DNA of 64,000 bases. Origin: Saccharopolyspora aridisoli. Lineage in GTDB: Bacteria; Actinomycetota; Actinomycetes; Mycobacteriales; Pseudonocardiaceae. Of the stretch, positions 16,987-24,906 are shown piece by piece. The stretch is from the NCBI RefSeq assembly GCF_004348445.1, contig NZ_SMKV01000011.1:1-64000 (forward strand), written 5' to 3'. Each line of letters opens with the position of its first letter. The stretch's first letter is position 1. A program made the position numbers and the translations under genes. The notes under the pieces were generated by a model. The model saw only the letters and a list, made by a program, of their open reading frames with translations, was not told the origin of the DNA and ran no database searches.

Positions 16987-18104
16987 TCGGCTTCTGTGTA
17001 GCGGATCAGCCCGCGCAGGTTCTTGCCTGCCATCATGTCGGCGTACCCGGTGTTGATGTCCTCCAGCTTGTACTCGGCGGTGATCAGCTCGTCGAGCTTG
17101 AGGGTGCCGTTGCGGTAGTGCTCCAACAGCCGCGGGATCTGCATGCGCGGGCTGACCCCGCCGAAGATCGCGCCCTGCAACCGCTTCTGCAGCAGGGTGA
17201 GCTCGAACAGGCTCACCTGGGCGTCGATCTGGTCGGCCCGGCCCATGCCGGTGACCACCACCTGACCGCCCTTCTTGGTCATCGACAACGCCGGTTGCAG
17301 GTGCTCCCCGGTGGTCTCGCCGATGCAGATCAGCACGCTGTCCGCCAGCTGACCCCAGGTCAGCTCACCGACGGCTTCGTGCGCTTCGGCCATCGAGGCG
17401 AAGGAGTGCGTGGCGCCGAGCTCCTCGGCCTTGGTCCGCTTGAACTCCACCGGGTCCACGGCCACGACGTAGCGCGCACCCGCCGCCGCAGCTCCCTGCA
17501 CGGCGTTGATGCCGACGCCACCGCAGCCCACGACGACCACGGTGTCACCGGTGCGCGTCTCACCGATCTCGGTGGCGGTGCCCCAGCCGGTCGACACACC
17601 GCAGCCCAGCAGCGCGGCCTTCTCCAGCGGGATGTCCTCCTCGATGGTGAGCACCGATGCCTGATTCACCGTCACGTACGGCGCGAAGGTTCCCAGCAGG
17701 CACATCGGCGCGGCGGGTTTGCCCTGGTAGGAGATGCGGTAACCGCCGGAGATCGCTTCTCCGGACAGCAGGCTCGCACCTGCGTCGCAGAGGTTCTGCA
17801 TCCCCTTCGCGCACGCACGACACCTGCCGCAGCCCGGGATGAAGGTCAGCACCACGTGGTCGCCTTCCTCGATCCCGGTGACCCCGGCACCAACCTTGGT
17901 GACCACACCGGCACCCTCGTGCCCACCGACGGCGGGGTAGATCGCCATCGGGGTGGCGCCGTTGCGCAGGTGCTCGTCCGAATGGCACAGGCCCGAGGCC
18001 GCGAGCCTCACCTGCACTTCGCCCTCGATCGGATCGCCCAGTTCGATCTCTTCGACTTCCCAGTCTTTGCCCGGCTCGTGCAGGATCGCGGCCTTCGTCT
18101 TCAT
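16980..18104 (-). CDS. NDMA-dependent (mycofactocin-dependent) zinc alcohol dehydrogenase
   Basis: A 374-residue medium-chain zinc alcohol dehydrogenase of the type assayed with the artificial acceptor NDMA, which holds its NAD tightly and uses mycofactocin as natural electron acceptor. Visible are the catalytic zinc residues in GLCHSDE and GHEGAG, the structural zinc motif CGRCRACAKGMQNLC, and the NAD loop GCGGVG. The ATG at 18104 follows GAGGAG with a five-base spacer, preferred over an upstream in-frame ATG at 18140. Placement beside mftR supports the role as a client enzyme. The substrate is probably a primary alcohol such as methanol or ethanol, by family analogy. Confidence 0.9.
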   Translation of the reverse strand: MKTKAAILHEPGKDWEVEEIELGDPIEGEVQVRLAASGLCHSDEHLRNGATPMAIYPAVGGHEGAGVVTKVGAGVTGIEEGDHVVLTFIPGCGRCRACAKGMQNLCDAGASLLSGEAISGGYRISYQGKPAAPMCLLGTFAPYVTVNQASVLTIEEDIPLEKAALLGCGVSTGWGTATEIGETRTGDTVVVVGCGGVGINAVQGAAAAGARYVVAVDPVEFKRTKAEELGATHSFASMAEAHEAVGELTWGQLADSVLICIGETTGEHLQPALSMTKKGGQVVVTGMGRADQIDAQVSLFELTLLQKRLQGAIFGGVSPRMQIPRLLEHYRNGTLKLDELITAEYKLEDINTGYADMMAGKNLRGLIRYTEADY

Positions 18105-18143
18105 AACCACTCCTCGTCGAGTGCGGAAGAACATGCGCATCCG

Positions 18144-18173
18144 AGAATGAGAACCCGGTCACGCCGAAGTCAA
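18144..18173 (-). promoter_or_regulatory. Candidate promoter of the alcohol dehydrogenase gene
   Basis: On the minus strand TTGACT (complement of 18168-18173) and CATTCT (complement of 18144-18149) are separated by 18 bases and lie about 40 bases ahead of the ATG at 18104. The -35 overlaps the stop codon of the upstream stress-protein gene. Confidence 0.35.
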
Positions 18174-19009
18174 TGCCGCGAACGAACGATCAGCAGCGGT
18201 GCCGGTGTGTGGTGGATCAGCTTGTGGCTGGTCGAGCCCAGGTGGGCGCCTGCGACACCACCGCGTCCGTGCGCGCCCACGACCACCAGTTGCGCCTCGG
18301 TCGAGTGGTTGATCAGCGCCTCCACCGGGGAGCCGCGCCCCACGATCCGCTCGACCTCGACGGCGGGGAACCGCTCCCGCCACCCGGCCATGACCGCGGC
18401 GAGGAAGCGCTGCTCCTGCTCCGCGACCTCCTCGCTCGGCAGCCTGCTGCGCAGCCACTTCAGGTCGATGCCGACGACCTCCCAGGTGTGCACCACGTGC
18501 AGCGGTTCGCCGAGCGTGTCCGCCAGCCGGAACGCCTGCGCGAGCACCGGCGCGGCGGATTCGACGTCGTCGACACCGGCGACGACCGGACCCACGTCCG
18601 GGAACGTGGGCGGATCGCCGACGTCCGGCACGACCGCGACCGAGCCGAGCGCGTGCGCGGCGACCTTGACCGCGACCGCGCCCGCCAGCAGGCCGGTGAA
18701 CCCGCCGAAGCCGCGGTCGCCGACCACCAGCAGCTCGGCGGCCGCGGACTCGGCGACGAGCACCCGCTCGGGAGGACCGGGGACCGCTGCGGCGGTCACC
18801 TCGACGGCTGGCTGCTCGGACCGGACGTGTTCGGCGGCGTCGGAGAGCCAGTGGGCGACCTGCGCGCGCACGTGATCCTCGCCCGGATGTGCGGTGGGGT
18901 CCGCGTAGACGATCCGCAGGCCGCAGCCGCGCCGCGCCGCCTCGCGTGCCGCCCAGGCCGCGGCGTTGCGCGCCACCGCCGAACCGTCGACTCCCACCAC
19001 GACGTTCAT
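18170..19009 (-). CDS. Tandem universal stress protein
   Basis: A 279-residue protein with two UspA domains in tandem, a common mycobacterial and actinomycete form that binds ATP and aids stress or dormancy survival. The second domain has an intact ATP loop (GAHGRGGVAGAHLGS). In the first domain the equivalent loop reads GDRGFGG...LLAGAV, with Ala in place of the usual Ser/Thr after the last Gly, so nucleotide binding there may be weak. The ATG at 19009 has GGAGG five bases upstream; a GTG directly before it is possible. It is a single gene ahead of the alcohol dehydrogenase. Confidence 0.9.
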   Translation of the reverse strand: MNVVVGVDGSAVARNAAAWAAREAARRGCGLRIVYADPTAHPGEDHVRAQVAHWLSDAAEHVRSEQPAVEVTAAAVPGPPERVLVAESAAAELLVVGDRGFGGFTGLLAGAVAVKVAAHALGSVAVVPDVGDPPTFPDVGPVVAGVDDVESAAPVLAQAFRLADTLGEPLHVVHTWEVVGIDLKWLRSRLPSEEVAEQEQRFLAAVMAGWRERFPAVEVERIVGRGSPVEALINHSTEAQLVVVGAHGRGGVAGAHLGSTSHKLIHHTPAPLLIVRSRH

Positions 19010-19324
19010 CACGGCCTCCTCGGTCGTCCCCTCCCAGGGTCGTCGACCGGGGCGCCACGCGCCTCCCGGTCCGAAGTGTCCGAAGTCGACGTGCGAGGCG
19101 GTGTTGATCCACCGAGCCGCGTCGGCCGGGGCCGCTCGGCCACGAGTTCGACTCCGCAGGCCCCAAGCCCTACTGCACCTCCCACATCACCTTCCAGGTG
19201 AGGGAGCCCGGGAACAGCGCTCGAACGGCTCAGCCTAGGTCGCATGAAGAGCGCGAGCGGCGCAGCCGTGAGCCGTCAACACCACCCCCGCAACCCGCAC
19301 CGCCAAGCGAACGGAGCCCGGCCT
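19010..19324. other. Intergenic stretch with a possible coding relic
   Basis: No complete gene was found in these 315 bases. On the plus strand, about 19110-19215 reads as a short frame containing GHEFDSAGPKPYC with almost every third codon position G or C, as in real genes here, but it has no start and is closed upstream by a TGA. It may be the remnant of a lost gene. The part next to 19009 will also hold the stress-protein promoter, which I could not place. Confidence 0.4.
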
Positions 19325-20242
19325 TCACCCGAAGACGCCGGTCGGCAGCACGGCGTGGACTCCCCAGGTCTGGTTCGCGATCTGGGTGATGCGCATGTCG
19401 ACCGTCGCGCTGGCCAGCGCCAGCGCCGCGCCCCTGTCCAGGGCGCGCTCGATCTGCAGCCAGTCGACCATCGCGCTCAACGCGGTGGCGGTGGCCTCGT
19501 TGAGGTCGGTGTCGAAACCGAACGTGACCAGGCCTGAGGGGGTTTCGGCGTGGATGCCGGGGACCGGGCGGTCCACGACCAGATCGAGCCGCACCCGGGT
19601 CGTCATGCCGCACTCGATGGCCGTGCCCCCGACCTCGCCGTCGCCCTGCCGGGCGTGGCCGTCGCCGAGCAGCAGCATCGCGTCCGGAACCGTGACCGGC
19701 AGGTACAAGGTCGATCCGGCGACGAGCTCGCGGCAGTCGATGTTGCCACCGCCTTCGGGCCGCGGCGGGATCGTCGAGTGCTCACCGGGTTCCTCCGGCG
19801 GCATGCCGACCACGCCGAGGAACGGCGCGAGCCGCACGGTGTGCCCGTGCTGGTCGGTGCCGGTCTCGCCGTCGAGCTCCCACAGCAACCAGGTCCGCTC
19901 GGCGTCGTCCACCCGCAGCCGGCGCATCAGCCAGTCGTCCTTGCCCGCGGCCGCCGTCCACCCCCACCCGGCGGGCGTGAGCTCCTCGAAGTGCACGGCC
20001 AGCACCATCCCGGGCTTGGCGCGGCGCACCGCGATCGGGCCGGTCAGGCAATGCCCCCGCCGCTCGGCGAACATGACGGGCTGCTGCTCCCCCGGCACCT
20101 CGTGGCGCCGCAGGAACCCGCTGGAGTCCAGCGTCTCCACCGTCACGACGTCCCCGGCCTCCACGGTGAGCACCGGCCCGGTGTCCCGGCTGAACACGTC
20201 GACGACGCTGCCCACCTCGGCCCGAACCTCGAAAGGACCCAC
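19325..20242 (-). CDS. Acetamidase/formamidase family protein
   Basis: A 305-residue protein of the acetamidase/formamidase family, zinc-dependent amidases that hydrolyse short aliphatic amides to the acid and ammonia. It shows GPVLTVEAGDVVTVET near the N-terminus, GNIDCRELVAGSTLYLPV and LLLGDGHARQGDGEV, the metal-site stretch of the family. GTG 20242 is preferred because GGAGG lies five bases ahead; a TTG at 20299 would add 19 residues. It lies 72 bases after the E1-like gene and may be co-transcribed with it. The exact amide is unknown. Confidence 0.82.
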   Translation of the reverse strand: MGPFEVRAEVGSVVDVFSRDTGPVLTVEAGDVVTVETLDSSGFLRRHEVPGEQQPVMFAERRGHCLTGPIAVRRAKPGMVLAVHFEELTPAGWGWTAAAGKDDWLMRRLRVDDAERTWLLWELDGETGTDQHGHTVRLAPFLGVVGMPPEEPGEHSTIPPRPEGGGNIDCRELVAGSTLYLPVTVPDAMLLLGDGHARQGDGEVGGTAIECGMTTRVRLDLVVDRPVPGIHAETPSGLVTFGFDTDLNEATATALSAMVDWLQIERALDRGAALALASATVDMRITQIANQTWGVHAVLPTGVFG

Positions 20243-20314
20243 CACGACCTCCGCCCCTGGAACTCCCACCACCCAACCAGGACGGACGTTACCGGCCAAG
20301 TGGGGGAACCCACG

Positions 20315-22606
20315 TCAGCGATGCGTCACGTCGAGGGCGGCCCGGATGATGGTGCCGGTGTCGAGACCGTGGTGGCGGTAGACGTCTTCGAGGGATCCGG
20401 ACTGGCCGAACCCGGTGACGCCCAAGTGGACGGCCGGAACCCGGCTGACACCGGCCAGGAACGCCAGCGCGTGCGGGTGTCCATCGAGGACGGTGACCAT
20501 CGGGCGCGCCCGATCGGCCGGCAAGACCTGGTCCAGCACACCCCGGTCGGCATCACCCCGATGAGCCCGGAACAGCAGGTCCGCGCTGGTCACGCACACG
20601 ACGTCGGCACCGACCCCCTGATCGGCGAGCCGGTCGGCCGCGACCAGCGTCTCGGTCATCAGCGCGCCCATGCCCACCAGCGTCACCTGCGGGTCGGAGT
20701 GGCGTCGCAGCGCGTACGCGCCTCCGACGACCTGCCTGCGGCGGCGTTCGCGGGCCGCCGGATCGCCGGGCACCGACGCCAGCGACTGGTCCACCGGACG
20801 CGTCGAGAGTCGCAGGTAGGACGAGGATCCGCCGGGCTTGCCGAGCTGCGACATGGCCTCCAGCAGGCACCACTCGGCATCGACGGCGAACGCGGGTTCG
20901 TAGCTCGTCACGCCGGGCTGCTCCAGCCCGATCGAGGGAGTGCCGACCGACTGGTGCGCCCCGCCCTCGGGCGCCAGGCTCACCCCGGACGGCGTGCCGA
21001 CCAGGATCGACTGCCCGCCGCCGTACACGCCGAACGACCACGGTTCGAGCGCGCGCCCCAGGAAGCAGTCGTAGACCACGCCGATCGGCAGCAGCGGCTG
21101 ACCCCACCGGCTCCAGGTCGAGCCGAGCTCACCGAGCAGGCTGACCAGGTTGGTCTCGGCGATGCCCAGTTCGATGTGCTGGCCGGCGGGCCGTTCCCGC
21201 CAGTGCAGGATGGTTTCGGCGTCGTCGGCGAACCAGTCGACGCGCTCGGACGGGGACCACACGCCGACCTTGTTCAGCCAGCCGCCGAGGTTGGTGGTCG
21301 AGCTGACGTCGGGCGCCAGCGTCACGATCCGCTCGGCCGCCTCCGGCGACTCGCGGGTCAGGTCAAGCAGCGTGCGCCCCAGCGCCGCCTGCGTCGTGGT
21401 CGTCCCGCTCGGCGTGCGCCCGATGTCGGTGGGCAGCTTCGGCGGCTTGACGCGAGCGCGTTCGCGGCGGCGCAGCCGGGAAGCCGCCTCCGCGCAACGC
21501 TTCCCGGCCGGGCTGTCGTCGGCGAAGCGGTGCCACGGGTCGTCGAGGTCGGCGCCGACCAGCCCGGCCAGCTGCCGCATCTGCTCCTCGCCCAGCAGTG
21601 AACCGTGGTTCTGCGGATGTCCTTCGGTCGCCAGGCCGTAGCCCTTGATGGTGTAGGCGAAGATGACCGTGGGCCGGGTGTCGTCGATGGCCTTGAACGC
21701 CGAGTCCAGCGCGTCCAGGTCGTGCCCGCCCAGGTTGCGGATGGCCACCGCCAGCGTCTCGTCGTCCACATCGGCCAGCAGCCGCTGGATCGCGTCGTCC
21801 CCGGCCGGGATCCGCTCCCGCAGCTGCCCCGGGGTGCAGCGCAGCAGGCGCTGGTACTCGGGGTTGCTCATGCCGTCGATGCGTTCCCGCAGCGCCGCGC
21901 CGCCGGGACGGGTGAACAGCTCCTCCAGCACCTGCCCGTACTTGAGGGTGATGACCTGCCAGCCCGCCGCGGTGAACATGCCCTGCAACCGGTTCGCGGC
22001 GATGTTGGGAACGACGCGGTCCAGCGACTGCCGGTTGAGGTCGACGATCCAGACCACCTCGCCCAGGTCGGCGACGGTCGGGTCGAGGATCGCCTCCCAG
22101 CAGGCGCCTTCGTCGAGTTCGGCGTCGCCGAGCAGCGAGTACTGGCGTCCGGTGCCCGCTCCTCCGCCGTGGGTGTCGACGTAGCGTCGGGCCACCGCGC
22201 CCCAGATCGGCGCGGTGGCGCCGATGCCGACCGAACCGGTCGAGTAGTCGGCCGGGTCGGGGTCCTTGGTGCGGCTCGGGTAGCTCTGCACACCGCCGTA
22301 GGAGCGCAGCGTGGTCAGGTGCTCCTCGTCGAGCGAGCCGAGCAGGTAGTTGATCGCGTGCAGCACCGGCGAGGCGTGCGGTTTGACCGACACGCGGTCG
22401 GTGGCGGTGAGGTGTTCGAAGTACAACGCGGTCATGATCGACACCATCGAGGCGCACGACGCCTGGTGCCCGCCGACCTTGAGCCCGGAGCTGTTCGGCC
22501 GGACCCTGTTGGCGTGGTCGATCATCGCGGTCGCCAGCCACAGCACGCGCTGCTCGACCTCACGCAGATCCGCCGTCTCGGTGCGCGCCGGTACCAGGCT
22601 CGTCAT
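20315..22606 (-). CDS. Transketolase-like / single-chain pyruvate dehydrogenase E1-like enzyme
   Basis: A 763-residue thiamine-diphosphate enzyme with all three transketolase-fold domains in one chain, closest in layout to the homodimeric E1 (AceE) but about 120 residues shorter. The TPP-binding motif runs from GDAELDEG to the Asn in DLNRQSLD about 30 residues later. A glutamate in IELGIAETN matches the catalytic Glu of the middle domain. The start is the ATG at 22606 with GAGGAGG four bases upstream. No E2 or E3 genes accompany it, so it may act alone or with distant partners. An Lrp-type regulator diverges from it, suggesting control by an amino acid or 2-oxo acid. Confidence 0.8.
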   Translation of the reverse strand: MTSLVPARTETADLREVEQRVLWLATAMIDHANRVRPNSSGLKVGGHQASCASMVSIMTALYFEHLTATDRVSVKPHASPVLHAINYLLGSLDEEHLTTLRSYGGVQSYPSRTKDPDPADYSTGSVGIGATAPIWGAVARRYVDTHGGGAGTGRQYSLLGDAELDEGACWEAILDPTVADLGEVVWIVDLNRQSLDRVVPNIAANRLQGMFTAAGWQVITLKYGQVLEELFTRPGGAALRERIDGMSNPEYQRLLRCTPGQLRERIPAGDDAIQRLLADVDDETLAVAIRNLGGHDLDALDSAFKAIDDTRPTVIFAYTIKGYGLATEGHPQNHGSLLGEEQMRQLAGLVGADLDDPWHRFADDSPAGKRCAEAASRLRRRERARVKPPKLPTDIGRTPSGTTTTQAALGRTLLDLTRESPEAAERIVTLAPDVSSTTNLGGWLNKVGVWSPSERVDWFADDAETILHWRERPAGQHIELGIAETNLVSLLGELGSTWSRWGQPLLPIGVVYDCFLGRALEPWSFGVYGGGQSILVGTPSGVSLAPEGGAHQSVGTPSIGLEQPGVTSYEPAFAVDAEWCLLEAMSQLGKPGGSSSYLRLSTRPVDQSLASVPGDPAARERRRRQVVGGAYALRRHSDPQVTLVGMGALMTETLVAADRLADQGVGADVVCVTSADLLFRAHRGDADRGVLDQVLPADRARPMVTVLDGHPHALAFLAGVSRVPAVHLGVTGFGQSGSLEDVYRHHGLDTGTIIRAALDVTHR

Positions 22607-22735
22607 CACGCCTCCTCGCGTTGCCACATTGCGCTCAGAAGAACACCAAGAGGAAAATCACTGCACAAGACCCGGCTGGCGAACCGAGCAATCTGCTCAC
22701 CGGGCCAGTCCGCAACGACCGACGAGGTGCACAGA

Positions 22736-23218
22736 TTGCCCACCGCCGAACCCCTCGACGACATCGACATCCGACTGGTGCTGGCCCTGCGCGAGGAACC
22801 GAGGGCGACCGTGGTCGCGCTGGCCGATCGAGTCGGCTTGTCCCGCAACACGGTTCAGTCGAGGCTGGCGAAGCTGGAACCGAAACTCGGTTCGTTCGAA
22901 CGCCGCATCGACCCGGCGACCCTCGGCTACCCGCTGACCGCGTTCATCACCGTCCAGGTCACCCAGCAGCACCTCGACCGGCTTGCCGACGCGCTGGCCG
23001 AGATCCCGGAGGTGGTGGAGGTCTTCGGCCTCACCGGCGACTCGGACCTGCTGGTGCGGGTGGTCGCCACCGACGCCGACCAGCTCTACCGCATCGCGGG
23101 GCGCATCCTCGACACCCCGGGCGTGGAGCGCACCAGCTTCTCGCTGGCCATGCGCACCCTCGTCGACTTCCGCCTGACCCCGCTACTCGCGGACAAGCTC
23201 CGCTCGGACGCCCAGTAG
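22736..23218 (+). CDS. Lrp/AsnC family transcriptional regulator
   Basis: A 160-residue regulator with an N-terminal helix-turn-helix (TVVALADRVGLSRNTVQSRL) and a C-terminal RAM domain that senses small molecules. It is divergent from the E1-like gene with about 130 bases between, so it probably controls that gene and itself. The start is either a TTG at 22736, eight bases after GAGG, or a GTG at 22727 with no ribosome site. The 3' end overlaps the convergent dinB gene by 36 bases. The effector is unknown. Confidence 0.88.
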   Translation: MPTAEPLDDIDIRLVLALREEPRATVVALADRVGLSRNTVQSRLAKLEPKLGSFERRIDPATLGYPLTAFITVQVTQQHLDRLADALAEIPEVVEVFGLTGDSDLLVRVVATDADQLYRIAGRILDTPGVERTSFSLAMRTLVDFRLTPLLADKLRSDAQ

Positions 23219-24220
23219 CCGGACCGGGCGGTCCAGCGGGAAGCGGCCCAGCGCCTGCTGAGCCGCGACGTCGATGGGCTCGAAGGCCCTGGTGGGTTCG
23301 GCGAGCGTGACGCCGTGGGTGTGGGTGGCGAAGCGGGAGTCGCGGACCTTGACCACCACCCGGCGGGCCAGCGTGTCGTCGGCGGCCAAGTCCTCGGAGA
23401 CCTGGCGGGACAGGCGGGTGATCTCAGCGCGCATCGGCTCGACCTCCCGCAGGTCGCGCTGGAAGGTGACCTCGCGGCCGTGCGAGCGGGCGCGGAACGG
23501 TTCGTCGCTGACCGGGCTGGAGTCGTAGCCGTGCGCGAGGGCCACCAGCCACGGCCCGATGTTGGGACCGAACTCGCCCGCCAGGTCCGCCATCGGCGTC
23601 CGGGCCAGCTCGGCCACGGTGGCGATGCCCCGAGCGGCGAGCTTCTTGGCGGTCTTGGCGCCCACCCCTTGCAGCGCGTCGGTGGGCTTGTCGGCCATCA
23701 CCTCGACCCAGTTGGTCACGTCCAGCCGGAACACCCCGGCGGGTTTTCCCATGGCGGAGGCGAGTTTCGCGCGCAGCTTGTTGTCACCGATGCCGATCGA
23801 GCAGTTCAGCGCGGTGCGCTCGCGCACGTAGCGCTGGATGTAGCGGGCGGTGGCGCCGGGGTCCTCGGTGTCGACGAGCATGAACGCCTCGTCCCACCCG
23901 ATGACCTCCAGGACTCCGCCCAGCTCGCCGAGCGCGGTCATCACGTCAGCGGAGGCGGCCAGGTAGGTCTCGCGGTCGGCAGGCAGGAACACCGCCTCCG
24001 GGCATCGCGCCGCCGCCGTGCGCAGCGGCGTCCCCGACCTCACGCCTTGGGCGCGGGCCTCGTAGGAGGCTCCGGCGACCACGCCGCGTTCGGTCGGGTC
24101 GCCCGAACCGCCGACCAGCACCGGCTTGCCGACCAGCTCGGGATGCCGCAGCAGTTCCACGGCGACGATGAACTGGTCGAGGTCGATGTGCAGCACCACC
24201 CGTTCCACGCCGGTCAGCAT
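23183..24220 (-). CDS. dinB: DNA polymerase IV (Y-family)
   Basis: A 345-residue Y-family translesion polymerase. The catalytic acidic residues are in HIDLDQF near the N-terminus and in GWDEAF in the middle of the palm; a helix-hairpin-helix region (LQGVGAKTAKKLAARG) and the little-finger domain with SHGREVTF follow. The WDE variant is common in actinobacterial DinB. Start ATG 24220; GTG 24208 is possible. No beta-clamp motif is obvious at the C-terminus. It is divergent from the NUDIX gene with 54 bases between. Confidence 0.92.
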   Translation of the reverse strand: MLTGVERVVLHIDLDQFIVAVELLRHPELVGKPVLVGGSGDPTERGVVAGASYEARAQGVRSGTPLRTAAARCPEAVFLPADRETYLAASADVMTALGELGGVLEVIGWDEAFMLVDTEDPGATARYIQRYVRERTALNCSIGIGDNKLRAKLASAMGKPAGVFRLDVTNWVEVMADKPTDALQGVGAKTAKKLAARGIATVAELARTPMADLAGEFGPNIGPWLVALAHGYDSSPVSDEPFRARSHGREVTFQRDLREVEPMRAEITRLSRQVSEDLAADDTLARRVVVKVRDSRFATHTHGVTLAEPTRAFEPIDVAAQQALGRFPLDRPVRLLGVRAELVRE

Positions 24221-24274
24221 CGTCGGGATCGCCCGCCCGCGCCAGGTCCCGCGCCGGTGCGCGAGACTGTCGTG

Positions 24275-24733
24275 GTGAGCAAGCGAAGCGCCGGAATCCT
24301 GCTGTACCGCCTCGACGGGCCGGAGCTGCTGATCGTCCACCCCGGCGGTCCGTTCTTCAAGAACAAGGACGTGGGCGCCTGGAGCTTGCCCAAGGGCGAG
24401 TACGAGCCCGACGAGGACCCCCGGGCGGCTGCCCTGCGCGAGTTCACCGAGGAGACCGGCATGGACCTGCCCGACCACGACCTGGTCGCCCTCGGCGAGG
24501 TCGAGCTGCGCAGCGGCAAGGTCATCCAGGCGTGGGCGGCCGAGGGCGACTTCGACTTGGAGGCCCTGCGCAGCAACACCTTCGACCTCGAATGGCCACC
24601 CCGCTCCGGCCGCCGCCAGACCTTCCCGGAGGTCGACCGAGCCCTCTGGTGCGACCCCAGCACGGCCCGCACCAAGCTCAACCCCGCCCAAGCCCCCTTC
24701 GTAGACCGCCTCCTCACCCACCTCAGCCCGTGA
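24275..24733 (+). CDS. NUDIX hydrolase
   Basis: A 152-residue NUDIX protein with the complete Nudix box GEYEPDEDPRAAALREFTEE followed by TGM, whose glutamates bind the metal ions used to cleave nucleoside diphosphate-linked substrates. The N-terminal SAGILLYR and GGPFFKNKDVGAWSLPKG are typical of a broad family acting on NTPs or dinucleotide polyphosphates. The start is GTG 24275 (or the adjacent GTG 24272). It is divergent from dinB, a setting that could suit nucleotide-pool sanitation, but the substrate is not defined. Confidence 0.9.
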   Translation: MSKRSAGILLYRLDGPELLIVHPGGPFFKNKDVGAWSLPKGEYEPDEDPRAAALREFTEETGMDLPDHDLVALGEVELRSGKVIQAWAAEGDFDLEALRSNTFDLEWPPRSGRRQTFPEVDRALWCDPSTARTKLNPAQAPFVDRLLTHLSP

Positions 24734-24861
24734 TCCCGGGTCGCGACATCCCACGGTCACCCCCGGCGACCCCGCTGGTCCCGCTGCGAGATCCGGATTG
24801 CTCCAGCAATCCGCCCCCTGGTTGCGGAGGTGTTCCGCGTCGGGTCGGTTCTCGAGCGACA

Positions 24862-24893
24862 GGGCCCCGCCCGGAAACATCCGGCCGGGGCCC
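24862..24893 (-). terminator. Strong GC hairpin between convergent genes
   Basis: An inverted repeat of 13 bp with one mismatch (gggccccgcccgg / ccggccggggccc) and a six-base loop lies 13 bases beyond the minus-strand MHS transporter stop. It probably ends that transcript and could also stop transcripts coming from the NUDIX side. Confidence 0.7.
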
Positions 24894-24906
24894 CACGAGC
24901 CGGAAC

